The notes under the pieces: model-generated | The model's database searches: none | Told to the model about the DNA's origin: nothing | The model's input: the letters and a program-made list of their open reading frames with translations, nothing else | Program-made: the position numbers and the translations under genes | DNA from: Burkholderiaceae bacterium | Lineage (GTDB): Bacteria > Pseudomonadota > Gammaproteobacteria > Burkholderiales > Burkholderiaceae_E | DNA length: 42,635 nt | NCBI GenBank assembly: GCA_021166725.1 | Contig: JAJPES010000051.1 | Span: forward strand, 1-42,635 | Direction: 5' to 3' | Shown: positions 8,018 through 18,456 of the stretch, piece after piece | How the letters are laid out: every line of letters starts with the position of its first letter | Numbering within the stretch: the first letter of the stretch is position 1

Positions 8018-8998
8018 CTACGAAGCAGCAGCAGCGCGTCGCAGCCGATCGCCCACCGCACGCCACTCGGGCGTGCGCGGGACGCGTTCGATGACGATGC
8101 GATCGCAGCCGGAGCGATCGAGGCGGCGCAGCGTGTCGTAGAGTTCGTGCGCGGTCGTTCGCGCGTCGTGCGACATCGCCAAGCCCACGTCGGCGATCGA
8201 GGCCGGCACCGAGCGCGACCACAGGGCGACGCTGCTGCCCTGCGAGCGCAACTGCGCCACCCGCGCGGGCACTTCCTCGGCGTCGACGACCTCGACCGGC
8301 GTGGCCGGCGCGTAATGCGCATCGAGCGTGCCGGAGGCGCGCGGCGCATGCGCGTCGCGCTCGAGCACCTCCTCGCCGAGCACCGCGGCCAGTTGCGCGA
8401 CCGAAATGCCGCCGGGGCGCAGCAGCACCGGACGGCCCCGACTGAGATCGACGATCGTCGATTCGACCCCCTCCTCGCACGGACCGCCATCGAGAATGAG
8501 CGGCGCATCGTCGCCGAGGTCTTCGACGACGTGTTCGGCGCGCGTCGGGCTGACGCGACCGAAACGATTCGCCGAGGGCGCGGCGATGCCGATCCCGCCG
8601 CGTCGCGCGAAAGCGTGCAACAGCGCGCGCGCCACCGGATGGGCAGGCGCGCGCAGCCCGATCGTCGACTCGACTCCGCAGGCCCAGGCAGGCGCGTCGG
8701 CGGCGCGCTTCAGGATCAGCGTGAGCGGCCCGGGCCAGAACGCTTCGGCCAGCCGCTGCGCGCGCTGCGACCACTCGGTCCAGGCCATCGCAGGGCCGTC
8801 GTCCAGCGCGTGCACGATCAACGGATGGCCGATCGGGCGCTGCTTGATCCGGTACACCGCAGCGACTGCGTCGCGGTTCGCCGCGTCCGCGCCGAGCCCG
8901 TAGACGGTCTCGGTGGGAAAGACGACGAGCCCGCCCGACGCGAGTCGCGCCGCTGCTTCCTCGATCGCCGCGGCGTCGGCCGGACGCACGAGCGTCAT
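8018..8998 (-). CDS. L-threonylcarbamoyladenylate synthase (Sua5/YrdC family)
   Basis: A 326-residue Sua5-type protein. The YrdC domain spans about 10-200, with the signature GGLVVFPTETVYGLGADA (22-39), KRAAD and SANRFGRVSPTRAEHV. The C-terminal Sua5 domain follows (about 215-326), beginning near PRASGTLDAHYAP. The enzyme makes threonylcarbamoyl-AMP from threonine, bicarbonate and ATP for t6A37 modification of ANN-decoding tRNAs. Its ATG (8998-8996) overlaps the purK stop by 4 bp in an ATGA, so the genes are translationally coupled. The earlier in-frame starts inside purK were rejected because they add unrelated sequence. Confidence 0.93.
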   Translation of the reverse strand: MTLVRPADAAAIEEAAARLASGGLVVFPTETVYGLGADAANRDAVAAVYRIKQRPIGHPLIVHALDDGPAMAWTEWSQRAQRLAEAFWPGPLTLILKRAADAPAWACGVESTIGLRAPAHPVARALLHAFARRGGIGIAAPSANRFGRVSPTRAEHVVEDLGDDAPLILDGGPCEEGVESTIVDLSRGRPVLLRPGGISVAQLAAVLGEEVLERDAHAPRASGTLDAHYAPATPVEVVDAEEVPARVAQLRSQGSSVALWSRSVPASIADVGLAMSHDARTTAHELYDTLRRLDRSGCDRIVIERVPRTPEWRAVGDRLRRAAAAS

Positions 8999-10212
8999 TG
9001 CCCGCGCTCCCCGATGCCGAGCGCTCGCTCGATTTCGTCGGCGACGGCGCTCGCCGCGTCGACCGACGCACCGAGTATCGTCACGTGGCCCATCTTGCGG
9101 CCGCGTCTCGCTTCGCGCTTGCCGTACAGATGCAGCTTGGCCGACGGATGCCGCAGCACCGCCGACCAATCGGGTTCGCGCATCGCATCCGTTCGATGCT
9201 CGAACCAGAGGTCGCCGAGCAGATTGAGCATCACGGCCGGCGCGAGCAGGCGCGGTTCACCAAGCGGCAGGCCGGCGAGCGCGCGCGCCTGCTGCTCGAA
9301 CTGGCTCGTCACGCAGGCGTCGATCGTCGCGTGGCCGGAATTGTGCGGACGCGGCGCGATCTCGTTGACGAGCAGCGTTGCATCGGCGAGCACGAAGAAT
9401 TCCACGCACAGCACGCCGACATACCCGAGCGCGTCGGCGATGCGCCGCGTCGCGTCGAAGGCGTGCTGCGCGAGCGACGGATCGATGCGCGCCGGAAACG
9501 TGGTGCGGGCGAGAATGCCGCCCCGGTGCACGTTGCCGGCGACGTCCCACGCGAGACTCGTGCCGTCGAACCCGCGCGCCAGCAGCACCGACACTTCGCT
9601 GTCGAGCGCGAGCCGCTGCTCGAGTACGCAGGGCACCGAACCGAGCTCGGCGAAGGCAAGGCATGCCTCTTCGGCATTCGCGACGAGGGCCTGCCCCTTG
9701 CCGTCGTAGCCCAGGCGCGCCGCCTTGACGATGCCCGGAAAGAGCGCAGCGGGCGCCTGGCGAACGTCCTCGACGCTGCGCAGCGGCCGGTACGGCGCGG
9801 TCGGCAGTCCCGCCGCGCGAACGAAGCCCTTCTCGGCGATTCGATCCTGTGCGATTCCCACGCTATCGGCCGACGGCGCGACGATCGTCCGCTCGGACAG
9901 TTGCTGCAACGCGCGCGCGGGAACGTTCTCGAACTCGGTCGTCACCGCCGCACAGGTTTCGCCGAGTTCGGCCAGCGCTGCAGCGTCGAGATAGTCGGCG
10001 CGCAGGTGGCGCTCGGCGATCGAGCCGGCCGGACTGTCGGCGCCGGGGTCGAGCACGCAGACGCGATAGCCGAGGCTTTGGGCGGCCATGCAGAACATGC
10101 GGCCGAGCTGGCCGCCACCGAGCATGCCGAGCCAGCTGCCGGGCGCGAGCGGCAGCGTGGGCCGACACGGCGGGGAGGCGTCGGCCTGGGCGCCTGGCGC
10201 AATCCGGTTCAT
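8995..10212 (-). CDS. purK: 5-(carboxyamino)imidazole ribonucleotide synthase
   Basis: A 405-residue ATP-grasp enzyme. An N-terminal nucleotide-type fold begins LGMLGGGQLGRMFCMAA, TTEFENVPARAL follows, and the ATP-grasp part includes GYDGKGQ and VNEIAPRPHNSGHATIDAC. PurK makes N5-carboxyaminoimidazole ribonucleotide from AIR, ATP and bicarbonate. PurE, 13 bp upstream, then converts that product to CAIR. The start at 10212 gives a family-length protein with a short Pro-rich N-terminal extension of about 25 residues before the conserved first strand. The stop overlaps the next start by 4 bp. Confidence 0.95.
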   Translation of the reverse strand: MNRIAPGAQADASPPCRPTLPLAPGSWLGMLGGGQLGRMFCMAAQSLGYRVCVLDPGADSPAGSIAERHLRADYLDAAALAELGETCAAVTTEFENVPARALQQLSERTIVAPSADSVGIAQDRIAEKGFVRAAGLPTAPYRPLRSVEDVRQAPAALFPGIVKAARLGYDGKGQALVANAEEACLAFAELGSVPCVLEQRLALDSEVSVLLARGFDGTSLAWDVAGNVHRGGILARTTFPARIDPSLAQHAFDATRRIADALGYVGVLCVEFFVLADATLLVNEIAPRPHNSGHATIDACVTSQFEQQARALAGLPLGEPRLLAPAVMLNLLGDLWFEHRTDAMREPDWSAVLRHPSAKLHLYGKREARRGRKMGHVTILGASVDAASAVADEIERALGIGERGQ

Positions 10213-10225
10213 CGTCGACGTGGCG

Positions 10226-10759
10226 TCACGCCGACGGCAACGTCGTGCTGCGCGCGGACTCGCTCTGCGCGCTGCGGAAAGCGACGAGCCGATCGGCCAA
10301 CGCCGGGTCGCCGACGGCCAGCATCGCCACCGCGTGCAGCGCCGCGTTCGCCGCGCCCGCCTCGCCGATCGCGAAGGTGGCGACAGGAATTCCGCGCGGC
10401 ATCTGCACGATCGACAGCAGCGAATCTTCGCCGCGCAGATACTTCGACGGACACGGAACGCCGAGCACCGGCACGATCGTCTTCGCCGCAATCATTCCCG
10501 GCAGGTGTGCAGCGCCCCCCGCGCCGGCGATGATCACCCGCAGGCCCCGCGCTCGCGCGCTCTCGGCATACTCGAACATTTCGTCGGGCATCCGATGCGC
10601 CGAAACGACGCGCGCCTCGAAGGGCACGCCGAATTCGCGCAGTACTGCGGCGGCGTGCTGCATCACGCTCCAGTCGCTGCTCGAACCCATGACGACGCCG
10701 ACCAGGGCATCGACCGCCTCCGTTGCCATGGGCTCGTTGCCGACGGAGATCTCGCTCAT
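10226..10759 (-). CDS. purE: N5-carboxyaminoimidazole ribonucleotide mutase, class I
   Basis: A 177-residue protein. [14 protein letters not shown] forms the nucleotide-binding start, [17 protein letters not shown] carries the conserved SAHR, and [20 protein letters not shown] and [20 protein letters not shown] are the family core. Class I PurE works with PurK, encoded immediately downstream, to form CAIR in purine synthesis. ATG 10759 is preceded by GGCGAG. A second ATG ten codons later would give a length nearer E. coli PurE, so the exact start is uncertain. It lies 28 bp after purC on the same strand. Confidence 0.95.
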   Translation of the reverse strand: MSEISVGNEPMATEAVDALVGVVMGSSSDWSVMQHAAAVLREFGVPFEARVVSAHRMPDEMFEYAESARARGLRVIIAGAGGAAHLPGMIAAKTIVPVLGVPCPSKYLRGEDSLLSIVQMPRGIPVATFAIGEAGAANAALHAVAMLAVGDPALADRLVAFRSAQSESARSTTLPSA

Positions 10760-10787
10760 CGCTCGCCGCTCTTCGGTCGTTCGTCGT

Positions 10788-11723
<936 letters not shown>

Positions 11724-11769
11724 CGGTCGTTGGCGCAAAAGCGCCATTCTGCCCGAACGGGCGGCGAAA

Positions 11770-12549
11770 TCAGGCGGCGAGGCCGCGCAGCCAGCCCAGG
11801 CCGCTGCGCGTTCCGTTGCGCGGACGGTATTCGCAGCCGACCCAACCGTCGTAGCCGAGTTCGTCGAGCAGCGCGAAAAGATACGGGTAGTGCAACTCGC
11901 CGACATCGGGCTCCGCGCGCTCGGGGACGCCGGCGATCTGGACGTGCCCGACGTCGGCGATATGTCGGCGAATCTTCGTCGACACGTCGCCCTCGACGAC
12001 CTGGCAGTGGTACAGGTCCATCTGCACCTTCAGGTTCGGCTCGGCGACCTCGGAAACGATCGCATGCGCGTCGGCCTGGGTGGTGAGGAAATAGCCGGGA
12101 ACATCGCGCCGGTTGATCGGTTCGATGAGGGCGGTGATTCCGGAACTCGCCAGCCGGCGGCAGGCCCAGCGCAGGTTGTCGACGTAGGTCGCACGCTGCC
12201 CGGCGCGCGGCACGTCGTCGCGCACGACGCCCGCCATCAGGTGCAGGCGCGTGCAGCCGAGCACGGACGCGTAGTCGAGCGCCTGGTCGATCGACGCACG
12301 GAACGCATCGACGCGATCGGGCAGGCTGGCGAGTCCGCGCTCGCCGGCCCGCGTCTCGCCCGCAGCCGCATTGAACAGCACCTGCTCGAGTCCGTTGGCG
12401 AGCAGCGCCGAGCGGATCTCGACGGCCGAATGTTCGTACGGAAACAGGAACTCGACAGCGCGGAAGCCGTCGCGCGCGGCGGCCTCGAAGCGATCGAAGA
12501 ACGGCAATTCGGTGTAGAGCCAGGAAAGGTTCGCGGCGAACTTCGGCAT
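11770..12549 (-). CDS. hyi: Hydroxypyruvate isomerase
   Basis: A 259-residue TIM-barrel of the xylose-isomerase-like family. It matches Hyi from the start ([24 protein letters not shown]) through [37 protein letters not shown] and [13 protein letters not shown]. The metal-binding acids in IEPIN, MDLYH and GCEY are present. It interconverts hydroxypyruvate and tartronate semialdehyde in glyoxylate and glycerate metabolism. AGGGAG lies 5 bases before ATG 12549. It is the first gene of the minus-strand run leading into purC (46-bp gap), and it diverges from a TauE-like exporter. Related 2-oxo-tetronate isomerases are the main alternative. Confidence 0.9.
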   Translation of the reverse strand: MPKFAANLSWLYTELPFFDRFEAAARDGFRAVEFLFPYEHSAVEIRSALLANGLEQVLFNAAAGETRAGERGLASLPDRVDAFRASIDQALDYASVLGCTRLHLMAGVVRDDVPRAGQRATYVDNLRWACRRLASSGITALIEPINRRDVPGYFLTTQADAHAIVSEVAEPNLKVQMDLYHCQVVEGDVSTKIRRHIADVGHVQIAGVPERAEPDVGELHYPYLFALLDELGYDGWVGCEYRPRNGTRSGLGWLRGLAA

Positions 12550-12661
12550 CGTTGCTCCCTGCGTGCCAGCGTCGGGGCGAGCGCGTTCCTTCATGATAGA
12601 GACCCGCGTGCCGCAGCACGACCACCGAACGAAAGCCGCTTCCCCTGTCGGGCCACTCACG

Positions 12662-13456
12662 ATGATCTGGATCGCCACCTACCTGCTCGCCGGCGCCGGC
12701 GTCGGCTTCCTCGCCGGGCTGCTCGGCATCGGCGGCGGCATGACGCTGGTACCGATCCTCGCGACACTGTTCGGCGCCCAGTCGCTCGCCCCCGAATACA
12801 CCGTGCACCTGGCGCTGGGCACCGGCATGGCGTCGGTGCTCTTCACGTCGAGCGCGAGCGTGCGCGAGCACCATCGGCACGCCGCGGTGGACTGGCGCAT
12901 CGTCGCGCGCATCGCGCCGGGAATGCTGCTCGGCGCGCTGTCGTCCACCCTGGCGGCCGGCTGGATCAGCCAGCGCGCGCTCGCCCTCGCCTTCGCCGTG
13001 ATCGTCTTCGCCGGCGCGACGCAGATCCTCGTCGGACGAAAGCCGAAGGCCGCGCGCGAGATGCCGGGCGCAATCGCGACCTTCTGCATCTCGTACCTGA
13101 TCGGCGTGATCTGCGGCCTCGTCTCAGCCGGCGGCGCCTTCCTCACGATCCCGTTCATGCTGTTGTGCGGCGTAACGATGCACCGCGCGATCGGCACCGC
13201 CGCGGCCATCGGCGTGCCGGTCGCGCTCATCGGCACGATCGGCTACGTGACGGGCGGCTGGCGCATCGACACGCTGCCGTCGATGTCGATCGGCTTCGTC
13301 TACCTGCCGGCGCTCGCGTCGCTGGTGGCGGCGAGCGTGCTGACCGCGCCGTGGGGGGCGCGAAAGGCGCATGCACTGCCCGTCGCGACGCTGAGGCGCG
13401 TGTTCGCAGGCTTGTTGTACCTGCTGGCGACGAGAATGGCGTTCAGCGCGTGGTAA
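12662..13456 (+). CDS. TauE/SafE-family membrane exporter
   Basis: A 264-residue polytopic membrane protein with about eight hydrophobic segments. It has the two-repeat layout of TauE/SafE anion exporters: [21 protein letters not shown] in the first half and [20 protein letters not shown] in the second. Family members move sulfite, sulfoacetate or other organosulfur anions across the inner membrane, but the substrate cannot be predicted here. The start is doubtful. ATG 12662 places the first helix at the N-terminus as is usual; an ATG at 12593 would add 23 polar residues. Neither has a good ribosome-binding site. Confidence 0.85.
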   Translation: MIWIATYLLAGAGVGFLAGLLGIGGGMTLVPILATLFGAQSLAPEYTVHLALGTGMASVLFTSSASVREHHRHAAVDWRIVARIAPGMLLGALSSTLAAGWISQRALALAFAVIVFAGATQILVGRKPKAAREMPGAIATFCISYLIGVICGLVSAGGAFLTIPFMLLCGVTMHRAIGTAAAIGVPVALIGTIGYVTGGWRIDTLPSMSIGFVYLPALASLVAASVLTAPWGARKAHALPVATLRRVFAGLLYLLATRMAFSAW

Positions 13457-13522
13457 GAATGCCGCCGATTGCCGTTTCGGCGCAGCGCAAGACAACGCGC
13501 CGATGAACGAGGAGCAGCACCG

Positions 13523-13861
13523 ATGATCAGCGAACTCGTCTGGTTCGACCTTCCGAGCGGCATGCCCCGCGAAGAAGTGGTGGAGGGAATGCGCGCAGTG
13601 GCGCCGCGCTGGCGCGCCGACGGCCAGCTGATCCGCAAGACCTTCCTCTACGACGCCGCCAACGCCCGCACCGGCGCCCTGTATCTGTGGAAGACGAAGG
13701 CGGCCGCCGACGCCGCGCACGACGACACCTGGCTCGAGGGCGTGCGCACGAAGTACGGCAGCACGCCCACGCGGCAGTTCTTCGAGACGCCGCTCATCGT
13801 CGACAACGCGCTGGGGCAGACGATCGAAGAGGAACCCGGGCGCCGATCGTCGGCCGAGTGA
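13523..13861 (+). CDS. Small YdhR-like / dimeric alpha-beta barrel protein
   Basis: A 112-residue protein preceded by a clear GAGGAG at 13509-13514. The pattern LVWFDLPSGMPREEVVEGMRAVAPRWRADG, then LIRKTFLYDA and GALYLWKTKAAADAAH, suggests a ferredoxin-like dimeric alpha/beta barrel of the YdhR or antibiotic-monooxygenase type. No catalytic residue can be named. It lies 66 bp after the TauE-like gene on the same strand and may be co-transcribed with it. It converges on fba, and the 116-bp gap between them holds only a GGCGGCG/CGCCGCC stem without a T-run. Confidence 0.65.
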   Translation: MISELVWFDLPSGMPREEVVEGMRAVAPRWRADGQLIRKTFLYDAANARTGALYLWKTKAAADAAHDDTWLEGVRTKYGSTPTRQFFETPLIVDNALGQTIEEEPGRRSSAE

Positions 13862-13977
13862 GCCGCTGCCGGCGGCGGTTCACGGTCGAAGCGCCGCCAG
13901 ACGCAGCGTTTCGAGCCGCGAAGACTGCATTCGAGCTGGAAACGCCGCGTTCGGCAGAGAAATGCTGCGCCGCCGAT

Positions 13978-15042
13978 TCAGCGGACGACCTGCGCCAACT
14001 CGCCCTTCCTGTACCGGTCGATCATCACCGACATTGCAACCGGCCGGATGCGGCTCGCCTGCCCCTCGCAGCCGAACTCGCGATAGCGCGCAAGGCACAC
14101 CTTCTTCGCCGCCGCGTGCGCCGGCTTCAGGTATTCGCGCGGATCGAACTTCGACGGGTGCTCGGCGAAGAAGCGACGGATCGCACCGGTCATCGCCAGG
14201 CGGATGTCGGTGTCGATGTTGATCTTGCGCACGCCGAACCTGATCGCTTCCTGGATCTCCTCGACCGGCACGCCGTAGGTTTCCTTCATGTCCCCGCCGA
14301 ACTCGCGAATTTCGGCGAGCAGCTCCTGTGGAACCGAAGAAGAACCGTGCATCACCAGATGCGTGTTCGGAATGCGTCGGTGGATCTCCTTGATGCGATC
14401 GATCGCGAGGATGTCGCCGGTGGGCTTGCGCGAGAACTTGTACGCGCCGTGCGAGGTGCCGATGGCGATGGCCAGCGCGTCCACCTGCGTCTTCTTGACG
14501 AAATCGGCCGCCTGCTCCGGATCGGTGAGCAACTGCTCGCGCGTCATCTTGCCTTCCGCGCCGTGGCCGTCTTCCTTGTCGCCCTTCATCGTCTCGAGCG
14601 AACCGAGGCAGCCGAGCTCGCCCTCGACGGTGACGCCCACCGTGTGCGCCATCTCGACGACGCGCTTCGTAACGTCGACGTTGTACTCGTAGGAAGCGAT
14701 CGTCTTGCCATCTTCCTGCAGCGAGCCGTCCATCATCACCGACGAGAAACCCAGGCGGATCGCCTGCAGGCACACGGCGGGCGACTGTCCGTGGTCCTGG
14801 TGCATGACGACCGGAACGTTCGGGTAGCTCTCCACCGCCGCTTCGATCAGGTGGCGCAGGAACAGCTCGCCGGCGTATTTCCGCGCGCCGGCCGACGCCT
14901 GCATGATGACCGGCGCATCCGCCTCGCTCGCGGCAGCCATGATGGCCTGCACCTGCTCGAGATTGTTGACGTTGAACGCCGGGATTCCGTAGCCGTTCTC
15001 GGCGGCGTGATCGAGCAGCTGACGCATCGAAACCAGGGGCAT
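13978..15042 (-). CDS. fba: Class II fructose-1,6-bisphosphate aldolase
   Basis: A 354-residue class II aldolase of the long, Calvin-cycle-like type common in betaproteobacteria. Zinc and catalytic residues can be seen in VVMHQDHG (H81, D83, H84), [11 protein letters not shown] (140-150), GTSHGAYKF (H198) and LVMHGSSS (H232). It cleaves or forms fructose 1,6-bisphosphate in glycolysis and gluconeogenesis. GGAGG five bases before ATG 15042 fixes the start. A GATAAT -10-like element lies at 15131-15126 on the minus strand without a clear -35. Unlike the common gene order, pyk is separated from fba by an opposite-strand gene. Confidence 0.96.
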   Translation of the reverse strand: MPLVSMRQLLDHAAENGYGIPAFNVNNLEQVQAIMAAASEADAPVIMQASAGARKYAGELFLRHLIEAAVESYPNVPVVMHQDHGQSPAVCLQAIRLGFSSVMMDGSLQEDGKTIASYEYNVDVTKRVVEMAHTVGVTVEGELGCLGSLETMKGDKEDGHGAEGKMTREQLLTDPEQAADFVKKTQVDALAIAIGTSHGAYKFSRKPTGDILAIDRIKEIHRRIPNTHLVMHGSSSVPQELLAEIREFGGDMKETYGVPVEEIQEAIRFGVRKINIDTDIRLAMTGAIRRFFAEHPSKFDPREYLKPAHAAAKKVCLARYREFGCEGQASRIRPVAMSVMIDRYRKGELAQVVR

Positions 15043-15198
15043 TGCGACCTCCGAAGTGAACTCGGCGCAGACCCCCGGGCCCCCTGACGGCATCGGGACG
15101 CTGCGCGAAACTCCCTCGGAGGTCGATTATCGCCCACCCGCCGATGCAAGGCACCGCAACTGCTGGCCCATCGGCATCGCCCGCACGACGACTCCCAG

Positions 15199-16902
15199 AT
15201 GTACCTGATCGCCTTCGCCACCGACTACGACGGAACGCTCGCGCACGAGGGGCGAGTCGCCGCCGACACGATCGGCGCCCTCGAACGCCTGCGCGACAGC
15301 GGACGAAAACTGCTGATGGTCACCGGGCGCGAGCTGCCGGACCTCGAACGCGTCTTCGACCGACTGGACCTGTTCGATCTCGTCGTGGCCGAGAACGGAG
15401 CCCTGCTCCACTGGCCGCAGACACAGCAAGAACGCCTGCTCGCGGAAGAACCGCCGACCGAGCTGGTGGAAGCGCTGCGGGCACGCGGCCTATCGCCGTT
15501 GTCGATAGGGCGAGGAATCGTCGCCACCTGGGAACCCAACGAGGGCGCGGTGATCGAATGCATTCGCGATCTCGGCCTGGAGTGGCAGATCATTTTCAAC
15601 AAGGGCGCGGTGATGATCCTGCCGCCGGGGGTGAACAAGGCGACGGGCCTCTCCGCCGGCTTGTCGGAACTCGGTCTTTCCCCGCTGAACGTGGCGGCCA
15701 TCGGCGACGCCGAAAACGACTACGCCTTCCTCACCGCATGCGGCTGCTCGATCGCCGTCGCCAACGCGCTCGAATCGATCAGGAAGAGCGCCGACCTCGT
15801 GACGCGCGGCGACCACGGCGCGGGCGTGATCGAAGCGATCGACGCGATCCTCGCGGACGACTCGCAAGCGATGGCGGCGGCGGCACATCGACGGCGCATC
15901 ACGCTGGGCGAAGACGACGACGCCGGGTTGACCGTCGACGGCGGCGCAGTGCTGATCGCCGGATCGTCCGGCATCGGCAAATCGACACTGGCGACCGCGC
16001 TCCTCGAGAAGCTCGCGGCGCAGGGGTTCCAGCTCTGCGTATTCGATCCGGAGGGCGACTACGACGATCTGGACGGCGCCGTCGTACTCGGCAACGCACG
16101 CAATCCACCGGCCGGCGACGAAGTCACCGACTTCCTGCGAAGGCCGGATGCCCCTCCCCTGGTGGTCAACCTGCTCGGATTCGAAGTGCAGGACCGTCCG
16201 GGCTTCTTTCGCGAGCTCGTCGCACGGATCGGCGACCTGCGCGGCGAGTTCGCCCGGCCGCATTGGCTGCTGATCGACGAGGCGCATCACATGCTGCCCG
16301 CGCCGTCGGACGTCGCCACCGCGTCGCTGCCCGCCGAACTCGCCGCGACCATCTACGTCACCGTCCATCCCGAACAGATGGCCCGACAGGTGCTCGACAG
16401 CGTGCGAACCTTCATCGGCGTGGGCGCGCAGGCGAGCGAGGCGCTGCGCAGCTTCTGCGAGACGATCGGGCTCGACGCGCCGCCGGTTCCCGCGGGCGAT
16501 GCACGCCAGGCGGTTCTCTTCTGGCGGCGCGACGGTTCCCGCGCGCCGAGCTGGCTGCGGCCCGACCGGCCGAAGCAGGGGCACAAACGGCATACGCGCA
16601 AGTACGCCGAGGGCGAGCTGGGCGCCGACAAGAGCTTCTACTTCCGGGGCCCTGCCGGCGAGCTGAACCTGCGCGCGCAGAACCTGATGCTGTTCCTGCA
16701 ACTGGCCGACGGCGTGGACGACACGACGTGGCTCTTCCACCTTCATCGGGGCGACTACGCACGATGGTTTCGCGAGGCGATCAAGGACGACCACCTCGCC
16801 GACGAGGCCGAAAGCCTGCAGGACGGTCGGGACCCCGCACGCACGCGGGCACAGATGCGCGAAATCGTCGAACGCCGGTACACCGCGCCGGCGAAGGGAT
16901 GA
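15199..16902 (+). CDS. HAD phosphatase fused to a P-loop ATPase domain
   Basis: A 567-residue fusion. Residues 1-225 form a Cof/HAD-IIB type phosphatase with all four motifs: TDYDGT (D9, D11), VTGR (T42), K147 in GVNKATG and GDAEND (169-174). Residues 245-450 form a P-loop ATPase with Walker A GSSGIGKST (255-263) and Walker B WLLIDEAHH (D360, E361), recalling HerA/DUF87-type enzymes. A further conserved-looking C-terminal part contains FYFRGPAGELNLRAQNL and FHLHRGDYARWF. No substrate is known to me. It is encoded opposite to, and between, pyk and fba. The start lacks a strong ribosome-binding site. Confidence 0.8.
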   Translation: MYLIAFATDYDGTLAHEGRVAADTIGALERLRDSGRKLLMVTGRELPDLERVFDRLDLFDLVVAENGALLHWPQTQQERLLAEEPPTELVEALRARGLSPLSIGRGIVATWEPNEGAVIECIRDLGLEWQIIFNKGAVMILPPGVNKATGLSAGLSELGLSPLNVAAIGDAENDYAFLTACGCSIAVANALESIRKSADLVTRGDHGAGVIEAIDAILADDSQAMAAAAHRRRITLGEDDDAGLTVDGGAVLIAGSSGIGKSTLATALLEKLAAQGFQLCVFDPEGDYDDLDGAVVLGNARNPPAGDEVTDFLRRPDAPPLVVNLLGFEVQDRPGFFRELVARIGDLRGEFARPHWLLIDEAHHMLPAPSDVATASLPAELAATIYVTVHPEQMARQVLDSVRTFIGVGAQASEALRSFCETIGLDAPPVPAGDARQAVLFWRRDGSRAPSWLRPDRPKQGHKRHTRKYAEGELGADKSFYFRGPAGELNLRAQNLMLFLQLADGVDDTTWLFHLHRGDYARWFREAIKDDHLADEAESLQDGRDPARTRAQMREIVERRYTAPAKG

Positions 16903-16945
16903 AATCGCCGGGCGCCATAGGGCGCCTCGACCTCGCCAGCAGGCG

Positions 16946-18388
16946 CTACCGTCCGTGCTCGCCGACCCGCACCACCTTCAGCGTGTTCGTCCCGCCCGAC
17001 TTGCCGATCGGTTCACCGATCGTCAGCGCGATGAGATCGCCCTTCTCGACTATGCCCGCGTCGAGCAGGCGCTGCTCGGCCTCGAGCAGCAGCGCTTCGC
17101 GCTCGACGGCGTGATAGGTCATCACGATCGGGTGCACCTCGCGATACAGGCACATCCGGCGGCGACTGCGCTCCTCGGGCGTGAGCGCGTAGATCGGCAC
17201 GCCCGAATCGATGCGCGACATCCACAGCGCGGTGGAGCCCGACTGCGTGAGCGAGACCACCGCCTTCACCTTCATGTGGTGCGCCACGAAGAGCGCGCTC
17301 ATCGCGATCGCCTGGTCGATCCGCGTGAAGGTACCGTCGAGGATCTCAGCGCCGAGCGAATGCCGCTCGGAGCGATCGGCCTCTACGCACACCCGAGCCA
17401 TCGCCTCGATGGTCTCCACCGGGTAGCGGCCGGCCGCCGTCTCGGCCGACAGCATCACCGCGTCGGTTCCGTCGAGCACCGCATTGGCCACGTCCGAGAC
17501 TTCGGCGCGCGTGGGCACCGGCGACTCGATCATCGACTCCATCATCTGCGTGGCGGTGATCGTGACCTTGTTCAGGTCCTTCGCCATGCGGATCATCCGC
17601 TTCTGCAGCGCCGGCACCGAGGCGTCGCCCACCTCGACGGCGAGATCCCCGCGGGCGACCATGATGCCGTCGCTCGCCTTCAGGATCTCCTCCAGGTTGC
17701 CGATCGCCTCGTAGCGCTCGATCTTCGCGATCATCAGTGCACGGCCGCCCGCCGCCCGCACCAGTTCGCGCGCCATGTACATGTCGGCCGCGTTCTTCGG
17801 GAACGACACCGCGATGAAGTCGGCGGCGAAGCGAACGGCCGTCTTGATGTCCTCCATGTCCTTCGACGTCAGTGCCGGCGCCGACAGCCCGCCGCCCTGC
17901 CGATTGATTCCCTTGCGATTCGACAGCGTGCCGCCTTGCAGGACCGTGCAGTCGATCGTGCGCGCGTCGACGCGATCGACCCGCATCGTGACGCGACCGT
18001 CGTTCAGCAGCAGCGTGTCGCCGACGCTCACGTCGTTGACGAGTTCGGGGTAGTCGAGGCCGACGCGCTGCTGGCTGCCGAGGTCGCAGTCGATGTCGAA
18101 GACGAAACGGTCGCCGACCTCGAGCTGGATCTTGCCGTCGGCAAACTTGCCGATGCGGATCTTCGGACCCTGCAGGTCGGCGAGCACGCCCACGCTCTGG
18201 CCGATCCGGTCGCCGATCTCGCGCACGCTGGCGACGACTGCCGAGTGCTCCTCGGCGGTTCCGTGCGAGAAATTCACGCGTACGACATTGACGCCGGCAC
18301 GCAGCATGCGCTCGAGCACTTCGGGCGAGGACGATGCCGGGCCGAGCGTGGCCACGATCTTGGTGGCGCGGGGAACGGGATGGAACAT
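16946..18388 (-). CDS. pyk: Pyruvate kinase
   Basis: A 480-residue pyruvate kinase. Landmarks are ATKIVATLGPASS at the start, VNFSHGTAEEH, the active-site stretch MIAKIERYEAI, GIMVARGDLAVEVG and ITATQMMESMI. The C-terminal regulatory-type domain ends in GGTNTLKVVRVG. It converts phosphoenolpyruvate and ADP to pyruvate and ATP. The start at 18388 fits family N-termini; an upstream ATG at 18460 would add 24 Arg-rich residues and overlap the nucleotidyltransferase stop. The nearest upstream neighbour on the same strand is the HprK-related operon, 68 bp away, so read-through from that operon is possible. Confidence 0.96.
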   Translation of the reverse strand: MFHPVPRATKIVATLGPASSSPEVLERMLRAGVNVVRVNFSHGTAEEHSAVVASVREIGDRIGQSVGVLADLQGPKIRIGKFADGKIQLEVGDRFVFDIDCDLGSQQRVGLDYPELVNDVSVGDTLLLNDGRVTMRVDRVDARTIDCTVLQGGTLSNRKGINRQGGGLSAPALTSKDMEDIKTAVRFAADFIAVSFPKNAADMYMARELVRAAGGRALMIAKIERYEAIGNLEEILKASDGIMVARGDLAVEVGDASVPALQKRMIRMAKDLNKVTITATQMMESMIESPVPTRAEVSDVANAVLDGTDAVMLSAETAAGRYPVETIEAMARVCVEADRSERHSLGAEILDGTFTRIDQAIAMSALFVAHHMKVKAVVSLTQSGSTALWMSRIDSGVPIYALTPEERSRRRMCLYREVHPIVMTYHAVEREALLLEAEQRLLDAGIVEKGDLIALTIGEPIGKSGGTNTLKVVRVGEHGR

Positions 18389-18456
18389 GGAGGCGACCGG
18401 GAATGCGGCAGTGAGCGGATCGGCCGGGCGCGACGCTCGCACCCGGCGGCGGGCAT

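Noticed and set aside
5801-9709. A 1302-codon open frame on the plus strand across several genes
   Set aside because: It is Arg/Ala/Pro-rich, has no domain pattern and overlaps well-supported genes on both strands. Long chance frames are normal at this G+C content.
11731-11746. TGGCGC-AAAA-GCGCCA hairpin before purC as a terminator
   Set aside because: It has no T-run on the transcribed strand and lies at or inside a possible purC start; a terminator role is not supported.
13862-13977. GGCGGCG/CGCCGCC stem between the YdhR-like gene and fba as a terminator
   Set aside because: The loop is long (about 15 bases) and no T-run follows, so it may be chance pairing in G+C-rich DNA.
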